A DNA stretch of 64,000 bases, taken from positions 124,001-188,000 of the forward strand of contig JADJYE010000012.1 in NCBI GenBank assembly GCA_016719945.1. Direction: 5' to 3'. How positions within the stretch are numbered: position 1 is the stretch's first letter; the number at the start of each line of letters is the position of its first letter. A program made the translations under genes and the position numbers. This DNA comes from Polyangiaceae bacterium (lineage in GTDB: Bacteria > Myxococcota_A > Polyangia > Polyangiales > Polyangiaceae). Positions 34,701 to 43,768 of this stretch are shown here, in pieces. Under the pieces are notes generated by a model that worked only from the letters and a program-made list of their open reading frames with translations, had not been told where the DNA came from and ran no database searches.

Positions 34701-35293
34701 CCGGCCGGCGCGCTCCCCTGCGCGGCGGACGCCGGCGCTGGGCGCGCGCACCTGCTCGGGTCACGAGGTCCTACGCCCTGCTCGCGGTGCTCGCGGGTGG
34801 GGCGTTGCCGTGCTGCGGGGCCGAGCCTCCCACGGTCGACGCCGTCGAGGTCGCGTTGCCGGTCACGTCGGTGTCGGGGGCCGCGGTCGGGGCGGCTCTT
34901 CCCCCGTCGGCCCGATCGAGCGGGCCGAGGGCGACGCAGGGCAGCATCGCGTGGGTGTACGACCTCGACGCTGCATGGGCGCTGGCGCTGAGAGAGCGCC
35001 GCTCGCTGTTCGTCTACGTCCGCGCCGGCTGGTCGGTGCCTGCGCTCGACATGGAGCGCGGAGCCCTCGTGGCGCCCGAGGTCGAGCGGGCCGCTCGCCC
35101 GTACGTGGCGGTGTACGTCGACCTCACGAGCGACGAAGTGCTGGCGCGCGCACAAGCCAAGCTCGGGGCGTCGCTCGATCGCATCCCCACCGTCGAGCTG
35201 GTCGATCCACGGACGCGAACGCGGCGCGTCCTCTATGGGGCGATCGACGCGGACGAGCTCGCGGAAGAGCTCGGGAGCTTCGTGACGCCGTGA
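34679..35293 (+). CDS. thioredoxin-like exported protein, start uncertain
   Basis: Up to 204 residues from GTG 34679. The protein-like part begins at a basic n-region and hydrophobic stretch (TRSYALLAVLAGGALPCCG), but the codon before it is GTC, not a start. The only in-frame start overlaps the previous gene by 22 bp. The C-terminal domain looks like thioredoxin-fold DUF255/thioredoxin_7: AWALALRERRSLFVYVRAGW, ERGALVAPEVERAARPYVAV, IPTVELVDPRTRTRRVL with the cis-Pro position (IPT). The CxxC motif is absent (GWSVPAL instead), so redox activity is doubtful. It overlaps the downstream large lipoprotein frame at GTGA. Confidence 0.6.
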   Translation: MLHEEEVAGRRAPLRGGRRRWARAPARVTRSYALLAVLAGGALPCCGAEPPTVDAVEVALPVTSVSGAAVGAALPPSARSSGPRATQGSIAWVYDLDAAWALALRERRSLFVYVRAGWSVPALDMERGALVAPEVERAARPYVAVYVDLTSDEVLARAQAKLGASLDRIPTVELVDPRTRTRRVLYGAIDADELAEELGSFVTP

Positions 35294-35322
35294 GAGTCTG
35301 GTCAAGCGCGCCCGGCCGAGGC

Positions 35323-38300
35323 ATGCTCTCGAGCAGAGTGAAGATCGCCCCGACCGCTGCGCTCGTGGCTTTGGCGATCGTGGCCTGCGCGCAGCCCACG
35401 CCGCCTGCGGTCGCGCCGAAGCCGGCGGGCAGCTCGGCCGCGAAGGCGGCCCCGGCCGACGAGCTGTCAGAGAAGGCCTTTGGGCTCCCTGCGGCCGTCC
35501 CGAGGCTGCGGTTCATGCCTGACGTCGACGGCTCGCGCGGCGTGCTGATGCGCACGGGCGAGGGCGAGCTCGCCCTGATCGGCCGCATGCGCGTGGCCAC
35601 CTCGCCGACGGGGGTGATGGAGCGCGCTGACGAGCTGCTGCCGCAGGGGCGCATCGTCGCGCAGCGCTTGCCGACGCGCCTCGGAGGAGGGTTCCTGTTC
35701 CTCGCCGCGACGGGGCGCGGCACGGAGCTATGGCGAAGCGCGAGCTGGCTGGGACCGCTCGAGCCGCTGGTCGGCTTCAGCCAGGTGGCTCACAACGAGC
35801 GCCCCATCACCATGGGCTTCGATCGGATCTACCTCCGGTTCTCCACCCTGAACGAGCTGACGGCCATCGATCCGAAGTCCGGAGGGCTGTTGCCTTACGG
35901 CTCGCTGCCGGTCGCGCCAGGGTACGGCGAGCTCTTGTTCCTCGACGGCTGGCGGGCGGTGGTCGACGCAGACATCGTGGGAACCCTCGCGACCTACGAC
36001 GCCGGCGCGACGTGGCGGCCGATCGGCGTGAAGGGCCGCGTTCGAGGGATCATCCCGAGCAGCGGGGACCCCGACGACGGCGAGGAGGCGATCGTTCAGG
36101 TCGACGGCGGGAGCTATCGCGTGGGCGCAGGCGGTCACGTCACGTTCACACCCAGCGGCCCGCTCGCGCAGTCCTTCGCGACACCGCGGACACCGGCCAC
36201 CGCGCTGAAGCCCGGGCTCGCGAAGGCGAGCGGTCCTATCGGGAAGAAGCCTCTGCGTGTCGTGCTCGAGCGAGGCTACCCAGACTCCGCCACCACCGCC
36301 CTCGTGGCCGCGAACGGCGCGCTCGCGCGTGTCTCGTTGGAGTCCGGCGCGGTCCTCGACGTGACCCCGCATGCCTACCCGGACGAATACGCCGAGTGTT
36401 CCGGCGTCGCGCTCGGCGACAAGGGAAGAAAGCCCGAACAAGCGGTCGGCTTCGTGTGTGGGTCTGCCGAGGGGGGCACGGTCGTCTACGCGCTCGAGCC
36501 GCCGCTCTCGCTGCGGGAGGTGATGCGCTTCGAGGAGCCGCGCGTGGTCACCGAGAGCGGGCAGGGGGCGCTCGTCGTCCGTGGGCCGTGCGCCGGAAAA
36601 GACGACCCGGGCGCATCGGTGCGGCCGTTCTGCGTGCGGTTCGCTGACGGCAGCTCGCGCGAGATCCGGATCCGCGGCGAGGTGGGCGCCGAGCGTGTGG
36701 TCGCGCTGCAGGACGGCCGCGTGGTGATCATCGTGCCCCCGCGCAGCGGCACCCAGGGGCAGATCTCGATCCTCGAGGGCAAAGGCTCGAAGCACATCGT
36801 GCTCAAGATGCCCGAGGGCGGTGCGCCGCGCGAGGTCGAGACGGGGATGTGGCTCGAGGGCTTCCACCAGACCGGCCAGGACGAGGTCGGCGGCTGGATC
36901 GAGGCGGGCGGGCCCACGTTCGGCGTCCGCATCAAGCTGGACGGGCAGGTCACGATCGGAAACATCGTCGACGAGCCCGGCGGGGTGCTCGTCGGCGGGC
37001 GGTTCGGCCTCGCGATCGGCGAGCGCGGCCACTTGCTCGAGACGATCGACACCGGGCAGACCTGGCGCGAGCTCGACCTCCCCCGCGTCGACGATCCGTC
37101 CGAGCAGCTGCGGGCGCGCAGGTGCAGCGCGGTGGGGTGTGTGTTCCCGGGGTGGCTGAAGATCGGCTGGGGCGAGCCCGCGCGGGAGGACGACCTGCGC
37201 GAGGCCGCCGCGCCTGCGACCGTGAAGATCTCGAGCCTCAAGCTCTCCTCCGGTCCCGTGTCGCTCTCGTGCAAGAGCGGGCCGGCCGCGCCCAAGGCGA
37301 AGGCCAGCACGACCAAGATGGAGGGAACCGCCGTCACCGGCTGGGCGGCGCACGAGGAGGTCGAGGCGCCTTCGCTCAAGAAGGGCGACGTGGGCATCGA
37401 CAACGGCGCGCCTTACGACCTCGTGCCGATCCACGCGTACGTGTGGGGAAAGAAGGAGTCAGACTGGTCGCGGACCGGACGCTTCCTCATCCGCTACACC
37501 GATCGCTTCTCGCTTGAGCAGGTCCGCTCGAGCGCGGTGACGACGTCGCCCTGGGCGAGCGAGACCGCCGCGTCGGACGCGTTCGGGCTCGGCAACTACG
37601 GGTACGGCTACAACGCCGTGGCGTGGTCTGCACAGCGCGACCAAGGTGCGGCGCTCGTCGGCGCGTGCCGCGGGCGGGTGTGCTCGCTGTTCGCCGTCGA
37701 GCCGGAGCAGCCGGTGCTTTCGCTGCGCACGACCGAGAGCGGCGGCCTGAGCCGACCGCACGCTGGCTCCGCGGTCAAGGTCGGTCAGGTCTGGTTCTAC
37801 CTGGGCGATCCGGGGATCCCCGAGCAGGTCACGCTGTACCGCGCCGACCTCGGCCACGTCCGACAGGTCGCCAGCTATCGGCGGCTCATGTCCCCGAGGT
37901 TTGCGGCGACCACGCTGCCGAAGCTCGTACGTCGCGCCAAGACGGATCAGCTGGGCCTCGCGTTCGTGCTCCGCGAGGGGCCGACCGACAAGCGAGGCGT
38001 GCGCTATGTGTTGCCTCTCGACCCTGACACCGGCGAGCTCGGCGAGCCGGTTCGTCTCGGCCGCCCCGACCTCGCGGACGTCGAGATCTCCTCCGGCTGT
38101 GGAGACCGAGACGGCTGGCTCCTCGAGCTGCCGTTCGATCCGCCCCCGAACATCTCGCTCGACACCGGCGCCACGACGCTCGACTCGGTGGAGCTCCGCC
38201 TGCGGATGGATCCAGGCAAGGCCTGCATCGACGCCGGCGCCGCGGCGCTCGCGTTCTTCACGGGCGGCGAGAAGCCGAAGCCGTCCGACGGCAAGCTGGC

Positions 38301-38397
38301 GCCCGCGTCTTCGTTCCCGATGATGGTCGCCGACCGGTCGAGCTTCACGCGGCGCCAGCTCAGCTGCGAGGCCAAGCCCAAGCTCTCGTTCCCCTGA
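35323..38397 (+). CDS. 1024-residue lipoprotein with beta-propeller-like repeats
   Basis: ATG 35323 gives the signal VKIAPTAALVALAIVAC with lipobox IVAC; an earlier GTG (35290, overlapping the previous stop by 4 bp) and a later GTG (35338) are also possible. The mature protein is rich in beta strands. Two segments, TYDAGATWRPIG and TIDTGQTWRELDLP, resemble BNR/sialidase-type Asp-box repeats found in propellers. A Lys/Ala-rich linker (KAKASTTKMEG) divides the protein near residue 660. Several cysteines (KDDPGASVRPFC, SSGCGDRDGW) suggest disulfides. No enzymatic motif is seen. Coupled to the thioredoxin-like gene. Confidence 0.75.
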   Translation: MLSSRVKIAPTAALVALAIVACAQPTPPAVAPKPAGSSAAKAAPADELSEKAFGLPAAVPRLRFMPDVDGSRGVLMRTGEGELALIGRMRVATSPTGVMERADELLPQGRIVAQRLPTRLGGGFLFLAATGRGTELWRSASWLGPLEPLVGFSQVAHNERPITMGFDRIYLRFSTLNELTAIDPKSGGLLPYGSLPVAPGYGELLFLDGWRAVVDADIVGTLATYDAGATWRPIGVKGRVRGIIPSSGDPDDGEEAIVQVDGGSYRVGAGGHVTFTPSGPLAQSFATPRTPATALKPGLAKASGPIGKKPLRVVLERGYPDSATTALVAANGALARVSLESGAVLDVTPHAYPDEYAECSGVALGDKGRKPEQAVGFVCGSAEGGTVVYALEPPLSLREVMRFEEPRVVTESGQGALVVRGPCAGKDDPGASVRPFCVRFADGSSREIRIRGEVGAERVVALQDGRVVIIVPPRSGTQGQISILEGKGSKHIVLKMPEGGAPREVETGMWLEGFHQTGQDEVGGWIEAGGPTFGVRIKLDGQVTIGNIVDEPGGVLVGGRFGLAIGERGHLLETIDTGQTWRELDLPRVDDPSEQLRARRCSAVGCVFPGWLKIGWGEPAREDDLREAAAPATVKISSLKLSSGPVSLSCKSGPAAPKAKASTTKMEGTAVTGWAAHEEVEAPSLKKGDVGIDNGAPYDLVPIHAYVWGKKESDWSRTGRFLIRYTDRFSLEQVRSSAVTTSPWASETAASDAFGLGNYGYGYNAVAWSAQRDQGAALVGACRGRVCSLFAVEPEQPVLSLRTTESGGLSRPHAGSAVKVGQVWFYLGDPGIPEQVTLYRADLGHVRQVASYRRLMSPRFAATTLPKLVRRAKTDQLGLAFVLREGPTDKRGVRYVLPLDPDTGELGEPVRLGRPDLADVEISSGCGDRDGWLLELPFDPPPNISLDTGATTLDSVELRLRMDPGKACIDAGAAALAFFTGGEKPKPSDGKLAPASSFPMMVADRSSFTRRQLSCEAKPKLSFP

Positions 38398-38471
38398 GGG
38401 TCCCGGCGCGCCGCAGCCGCCGCCCCTCAACTTTTGACCGGATGGGGCCGCGGCACCTATCCTATGAAGCG

Positions 38472-39794
38472 ATGCGCCCTCTCTTCGCTTCTGTGCTCGC
38501 GATTTCGGCCGCGCTCTTCGGGTCTCTGACCCTCGGAGCCTGCGGCGACAGCTCGACCGCCCCCGAGGGCGGAGGTGGCGCCGGCGGGGGAGGGGAGGGC
38601 CTCAGCAACCCGGGGCGCATCTGCGTCGACAACGCGCGCGGCTGGACGATCCCCGAGTACTCGGGCATCCACATGAAGTTCCGCGTCCTCGACGAGAACG
38701 GCGACCCGGTGCGGCCGCTCGTCCTCGGCGAAAACGCCGAGGGTGACGTCACCATCTTCAACGATGAGACCGGCGCGCCGTTCGGTGTCGGCGAGGCCGA
38801 GGGCTACGCGCGGATCGCCCTCGATGACCCGTCCGACATCGAGCTCTACTCCGTGCTGGCGCTCGACCTGTCCGACTCGATCTTCGCGGACGACAAGATC
38901 GACGCCGTCATCAACGGCGGGCGCGCGTACGTTCAGCAGGCGCTCGACCCTGCTTCGAGCGGCGGCTTCCCCCACCAGATCGCCATCATCGCGATCGGCG
39001 CCCCCGACTTCAACCCGCTGATCACCGACTTCACCGACGACCAGGAGGATCTGCTCGCGGCCCTCGAGCTGTTGCGGGACCCGGTCAACAACCGCGGCAC
39101 GACCGATCTCTACGGCACCTACGTCGAGGGGCTCGACATGCTCGACGCGCAGGTCTCGACCACCGATCTCGTCGTCGAGCGCTTCCTCGTCCTGCTCACC
39201 GATGGCGCCCACGAGGCGGGTAACACCGAGGCCCTGCGCGAGTACGCGCTCGGACGCAAAGAGGAGTCGTCGTCGACGAAGATCACCATCGGCATCCAGG
39301 GCAACTACGACCCGTGCGCGCTCGAGGAGCTCGCGGGCCAGCCGAGCGGCTGCCAGGACCCGCTCAAGGGCTGCCGCATCGGCATCACCTGCTCGCCCGA
39401 CGTACCCCAGCCCCCGAGCTGCACCCAGTTCATCCCCGACGTGACGCCAGAGGCCCTCGACGGGGTGTTCCAGGGCATCGCCGAGCGCGTCCAGGGCATC
39501 GCGCGCAGCAACTACAAGGCCGGGATCTGCAGCCCGATCGCCATCGGCACAGGCTTCCTGACGCTGCTCGTCGACGTCGACGGCGCCCAGGACTCTGCGA
39601 AGTTCCAGTACGACGCGTCGATCTTCAGCGGCTTCGTCAACGAGTGCGTCGAAAACTTCGAGACCGAGGTCCTCGACATCGAGATCATCGAGGGGGGCGG
39701 CGGCGCGGGCGGCGGTGGCGGCGGCACTGGCGGAGCGGGCGGCGCGGGCGGCGCAGGCGGCGCAGCGGGCGGCGGCGGCACCGGCGGCGTCTGA
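38472..39794 (+). CDS. von Willebrand factor A domain lipoprotein with poly-Gly tail
   Basis: 440 residues from ATG 38472. Lipobox LGAC, then a Gly-rich linker. The VWA fold is indicated by SVLALDLSDSIFADDKIDAV, carrying the MIDAS DxSxS motif, an LLTDGAHE strand with the later MIDAS Asp, and DLYGTYVEGLDML with the Thr. Cysteines in the second half (YDPCALEELAG, GCRIGITC, SCTQF) are likely disulfides. The last about 33 residues are almost only Gly and Ala with one terminal Val (for example GGAGGAGGAGGAAGGGGTGG), an unusual free tail that could extend from the surface. Metal-dependent binding of a protein partner is likely; the partner is unknown. Confidence 0.85.
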   Translation: MRPLFASVLAISAALFGSLTLGACGDSSTAPEGGGGAGGGGEGLSNPGRICVDNARGWTIPEYSGIHMKFRVLDENGDPVRPLVLGENAEGDVTIFNDETGAPFGVGEAEGYARIALDDPSDIELYSVLALDLSDSIFADDKIDAVINGGRAYVQQALDPASSGGFPHQIAIIAIGAPDFNPLITDFTDDQEDLLAALELLRDPVNNRGTTDLYGTYVEGLDMLDAQVSTTDLVVERFLVLLTDGAHEAGNTEALREYALGRKEESSSTKITIGIQGNYDPCALEELAGQPSGCQDPLKGCRIGITCSPDVPQPPSCTQFIPDVTPEALDGVFQGIAERVQGIARSNYKAGICSPIAIGTGFLTLLVDVDGAQDSAKFQYDASIFSGFVNECVENFETEVLDIEIIEGGGGAGGGGGGTGGAGGAGGAGGAAGGGGTGGV

Positions 39795-39810
39795 CCGTGT
39801 GCTAAAAATG

Positions 39811-39825
39811 GCGGCGTAACGCCGC
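39811..39825 (+). terminator. small hairpin after the VWA lipoprotein gene
   Basis: Six-base-pair stem gcggcg / cgccgc with a taa loop, 16 bp after the stop codon. There is no T-run. It may contribute to termination together with the stronger hairpin downstream. Confidence 0.4.
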
Positions 39826-39860
39826 TTGGCTGGGGAGGTGCTGCAATTTTACCCCCCGGG

Positions 39861-39883
39861 CCCCCCTCGCTCCGCGAGGGGGG
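39861..39883. terminator. bidirectional terminator between convergent genes
   Basis: Perfect ten-base-pair stem cccccctcgc / gcgagggggg with a three-base loop tcc, placed between the convergent VWA lipoprotein and gnd genes. A short T-run (aatttta) lies on the minus-strand exit side as its complement at 39846-39852. Confidence 0.65.
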
Positions 39884-39895
39884 AGCGCGCTCGCG

Positions 39896-41341
39896 CTACT
39901 TGCCGCTGACGCCGAGCCAGTCGGTGTGCACGAAGCCTAGCTCCGGCTTGTCGGTCCGCTCGTAGGTGTGCGCGCCGAAGGCGTCGCGCTGGGCCTGGGT
40001 GAGGTTCTGAGGCAGTCGCGCGGTGCGGTAGGCGTCGAAGTACGAGAGGCTCGCGGTCGTGGCAGGCAGGGGGATCCCGAGGCTCACCCCGAGCGCGACC
40101 GCGCGGCGCCACCCCGGCTGCGCGTCGTGCACGGTCTTCTCGAGCTCGGGGTCCGCGAGGATGCTCTCGAGCTGGGGGTCTCGGTCATAGGCGCGCATGA
40201 TGGTGTCGAGCAGGCGCGCGCGGATGATGCAGCCCCCCTTCCAGATGCGGGCCATCTCCTTGAGGTCGACGCCCCACTTCTGGGCGGCGCTGGTCGCGCT
40301 GATCAGCCGCAGCCCCTGCGCGTAGGAGCCGATCTTCGCGGCGAGCAGCGCGTCGTGGATGTCGGCCAGCGCCCGCGCCTTGTCCGCCACGACGCCGTCG
40401 CCGCCGGCGGGGGGCAACGCGGCGCGCACGCGCTCGCTCGCGCGCACGCGCTCGTCCTTCATGCTCGACAGCACCCGGGCGTCGATGGCCGCCGCGATGG
40501 TGGGGATGGGCACCGCGTGATCGAGCGCGATCTGGACGGTCCACTTGCCGGTGCCCTTCTGGCCCGCGCGGTCCTGGACGAGGTCGACGAGCGGTCGGCC
40601 GCTCGACGGCTCGGTCACCTTGAGCACCGTCGCGGTGATCTCGATCAGGAACGACGACAGCGCGCCCTCGTTCCATTTCGCGAAGACCTCGCCGATCTGG
40701 GGCGCGCCCATGCCGAGGGCGCGCGACATCAAGTCGTAGGCCTCGGCGATGAGCTGCATGTCGCCGTACTCGATCCCGTTGTGCACCATCTTCACGAAGT
40801 GGCCCGCGCCGTCGGGCCCCACGTGCGTCACGCACGGCCCGCTGTCGGTCTTCGCCGCGATGGCCTCGAACACGGGCCGCGTCGCGTCCCACGCCTCCTG
40901 CGCCCCGCCCGGCATCAGCGAGGGCCCGAAGCGAGCGCCCTCTTCTCCGCCGGAGATGCCCATGCCCACGAAGTGGATGCCCTTGTCCTTGAGCGCGCGC
41001 TCGCGCCGCTGCGTCTCGGGGAACCAGGTGTTGCCGCCGTCGATCACGACGTCACCCCGCTCGAGGAGCGGCGCCAGCTCGTCGAGCACTGCGTCGACCG
41101 GCGCGCCGGCCTTCACCATGACCAGGATGCGCCGCGGCCGCGCGAGCGACTCGACCAGCTGCGCGAGGGTCTTGGCAGGGACGAGCGCCTTGTCGGGGTT
41201 GTTCGCCACGACCTCGTCGGTCACCGCGCCCGAGCGGTTGTAGACCGCGACGCGCTGCCCGTGGTCCGCCATGTTGAGCGCGAGGTTGCGCCCCATCACC
41301 GCCATCCCGATCACCGCGACATCGGCTCGTGCCTGCGTCAT
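39896..41341 (-). CDS. gnd: 6-phosphogluconate dehydrogenase (decarboxylating)
   Basis: 481 residues, normal length. It oxidises 6-phosphogluconate to ribulose 5-phosphate with NADP. Marks: VIGMAVMGRNLALNMADHG (dinucleotide fold), GISGGEEGARFGPSLMPGG (substrate loop), VKMVHNGIEYGDMQLIAEAY with the catalytic Lys and Asn, and the C-terminal FGAHTYERTD. ATG 41341 is 3 bp from the stop of pgl. Last gene of the zwf-pgl-gnd operon. Confidence 0.97.
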   Translation of the reverse strand: MTQARADVAVIGMAVMGRNLALNMADHGQRVAVYNRSGAVTDEVVANNPDKALVPAKTLAQLVESLARPRRILVMVKAGAPVDAVLDELAPLLERGDVVIDGGNTWFPETQRRERALKDKGIHFVGMGISGGEEGARFGPSLMPGGAQEAWDATRPVFEAIAAKTDSGPCVTHVGPDGAGHFVKMVHNGIEYGDMQLIAEAYDLMSRALGMGAPQIGEVFAKWNEGALSSFLIEITATVLKVTEPSSGRPLVDLVQDRAGQKGTGKWTVQIALDHAVPIPTIAAAIDARVLSSMKDERVRASERVRAALPPAGGDGVVADKARALADIHDALLAAKIGSYAQGLRLISATSAAQKWGVDLKEMARIWKGGCIIRARLLDTIMRAYDRDPQLESILADPELEKTVHDAQPGWRRAVALGVSLGIPLPATTASLSYFDAYRTARLPQNLTQAQRDAFGAHTYERTDKPELGFVHTDWLGVSGK

Positions 41342-41344
41342 GAC

Positions 41345-42067
41345 TCACTCCCTGTTCGTGGTTCGGAGGCCCGCGCCGCCGAGCTTCTTGGCTGCGTCCA
41401 AATCGAGGAGGAAGCGCCCCCCGAGCGCGAGCTGGATCGGCGCCGTCGAGGGCTCGAGGGGCCCCTCGAGGGCGCGCGATATCGCGTCGGCCTTCCCCGC
41501 GCCGGTGGCGAGCACCAGCGTGACCTTGGCGCTCTCGAGCACGGGTCCGGTGACGGTGAGCCGCCTGGGCGGCGGCTTCGGGCCCACGACCGGGACCACG
41601 CGCCGCCCCCGCTCGAGGACCGCAGGCGAGCCCGGGAAGAGTGAGGCCGTGTGGGCGTCCGCGCCGACCCCGAGCAACAAGACGTCGAGGCTCGCTGGCA
41701 GCTCGGCCTCGTAGGCGCGCGCCGCGAGCTCGAGGTCCGGGGCGTCGGCGGGCATCCGGTGGACGCGCTCGGGCGCGACCCTCGCGGGCTCGAACAGCGC
41801 CTCCTTCGCCATGCGGTAGTTCGACTCGGCGTGGTCGGCAGGCACGGCGCGCTCGTCGCCAAAGTAGAAGTCCGCGATCGAGAGATCCACGCCGGAGCGC
41901 GCCAGGCGCTCGTACGCGGCCCGCGGCGTCGTCCCGCCGGCGAGCATGATCGACAGCCGTCGCCCCGCCGCCCTCGCCGACTCGACCTCCGCGGCGACCA
42001 TGCGCGCGGCCCGCTCCGCCACGCTGGCGGCGTCGGCCAGGACCTCGAGGTAGGCGGGCGGCGGCAT
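41345..42067 (-). CDS. pgl: 6-phosphogluconolactonase
   Basis: 240 residues. Hydrolyses 6-phosphogluconolactone, the product of zwf. Family marks: IMLAGGTTPRAAYERLA, FYFGDERAVPADHAESNYRM, and GVGADAHTASLFPGSP, where the usual GEDGH is GADAH. The His that acts in catalysis is kept. ATG 42067 is 2 bp from the zwf stop; the stop is 3 bp from gnd. The three genes form one tightly packed pentose phosphate operon. Confidence 0.94.
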   Translation of the reverse strand: MPPPAYLEVLADAASVAERAARMVAAEVESARAAGRRLSIMLAGGTTPRAAYERLARSGVDLSIADFYFGDERAVPADHAESNYRMAKEALFEPARVAPERVHRMPADAPDLELAARAYEAELPASLDVLLLGVGADAHTASLFPGSPAVLERGRRVVPVVGPKPPPRRLTVTGPVLESAKVTLVLATGAGKADAISRALEGPLEPSTAPIQLALGGRFLLDLDAAKKLGGAGLRTTNRE

Positions 42068-42069
42068 CG

Positions 42070-43605
42070 TCAGCCGATCGGCCGCCAGCGATGGCGGGTC
42101 GTCTTGAGCAGGTCGTCCGCGGCGGTGGGCCCGGAAGAGCCGGGCTCGTAGTCGTACAGCGGGATGCTCGCGTCGCTCTGCCACGCCTCGAGGATGGGCG
42201 TGCACAGCTGCCACGCCTCCTCGACGCCGTCCCGACGCGCGAAGAGCGTCTGGTCGCCTCGCATGGTGTCGAGGAACAGACGCTCGTACGCCTCCGCGCC
42301 GGGGTGCGAGAAGGCGCGCGAGTAGGAGAAGTCCATCTTCACGTTGCTCACGAACAGGTCGTCGCCCGGCTGCTTGCACATGAACGAGAACTCGATGCCC
42401 TCGTCCGGCTGGATGCGCAGCACGAGCACGTTCTGCTCGAGCCGCTGACAGACCTCGTCGCGACCGAACAGGCACAGGGGCACCGCGCGGAAATGGATCG
42501 CCACCTCGGTGCAGCGCTTCGAGAGGCGCTTGCCGGCGCGCACGTAGAACGGCACGCCGTGCCACCGCCAGTTGTCGATCATGAAGCGGCAGGCGACGTA
42601 CGTGGGCGTGGTCGAGCTCGGCGAGACGTGCGCCTCCTCACGGAAGCCGCGGTACTGCCCGCGCACCACGTGATCGGCCACCTCGTACGCGGTGATCGGC
42701 CGGATCGAGCGCAACAGCTGCCCCTTCTCGTTGCGGATCTCGTCGGCCTTGAACGACACCGGCGGCTCCATCGCGGCGAGCGCCAGGATCTCGAGCAGGT
42801 GGTTTTGCACCACGTCGCGCAGCGCGCCCGTCTCGTCATAGAAGCGGCCGCGCCCCTCCATCCCCAGCTCCTCGGAGGCGGTGATCTGGACGTGGTCGAC
42901 GTAGTTCCGGTTCCACAGCGGCTCGAACAACGAGTTGCCGAAGCGCAGCACGAGGATGTTCTGGACCGTCTCCTTGCCGAGGTAGTGATCGATCCGAAAG
43001 ATCTGGTCCTCGGTCAGGTACGTCGCGGCCATCTGGTTGAGCGCTCGCGCGCTCTCCAGATCGCGCCCGAAGGGCTTCTCGATCATGACCCGAGAGAACG
43101 GCCCCTTGGGCGCGTCCGCGTGAAGCAGGGCGGCGGCCTTGAGGCCCGAGAGGATCGTCGGGAACGCGCTCGGCAGCGTGGAGAAGAAGAAGATGCGGTT
43201 CTTCTGGGTCGCCCGCTCGCGGTCGAGCTCGTCGAGCTTGGCGGTCAGCCCGGCGAAGGTCTCCGGCGAGTCGTGGTCGCCCTTCACGTAGTGGATCTTG
43301 CGGGCGAGCTTGTCCCACACGGCCTCGTCGAGCGGCTTGGTCCGCGAGAACTTCGCGGTCGCCTACGTGTGCATGGCGACGAAGGCGTCTCGGTCGTGGG
43401 CGCTGCGCCCCACGCCCACGAGCTCGAAGCCCTCGGGCAGCAGGCCGTCTTTCATGAGGTTGTACAGCGCCGGGACCAGCTTGCGACGAGCGAGGTCGCC
43501 GGTCGCGCCGAAGATCACCAGCGCGCACGGCTTGGCGCTCCGCTCGTGGACGATGGCCTCGCCGGGCACCGTCTCCGTCTCGATTCGCGTCGTCGAGATT
43601 CCCAT
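42070..43605 (-). pseudogene. zwf: glucose-6-phosphate dehydrogenase with an internal amber codon
   Basis: 511 codons from ATG 43605, the normal length for G6PD. NADP motif VIFGATGDLARRKLVPALYN at about 30-49; substrate motif FRIDHYLGKETVQN; later NWRWHGVPFYVRAGKRL. Codon 81 (43363-43365) is TAG in the same frame as both flanking segments (DAFVAMHT before, ATAKFSRTKPLDEAVWDKL after); spacing to family members is exact, so it is a substitution such as CAG to TAG, not an indel. A GTG 45 bp downstream (43320) would lack the NADP-binding Gly motif. Either a sequencing error, a pseudogene or suppressed stop. First gene of the zwf-pgl-gnd operon. Confidence 0.85.
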
Positions 43606-43768
43606 CGTCCCGCGCCCTCCCGGCACGCGGCCTGCGCGAGCGCTCCCCGCGCGTCGGCCGTCGGCCAGCGAACCTACCACCCAGGGCGGTAACCACAAGA
43701 GCCTGTGACGCAGCGTCAGTCCGCGCGCGAGTTGACCCATTGCGCGGGCGGAGCGACGCTGGAGGCCC
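43606..43768. promoter_or_regulatory. divergent intergenic region zwf / fatty acid hydroxylase
   Basis: 163 bp between the divergent start codons of zwf and the hydroxylase gene. It must hold promoters for both. I see no convincing -35/-10 pair and no repeat or operator palindrome. Confidence 0.35.
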
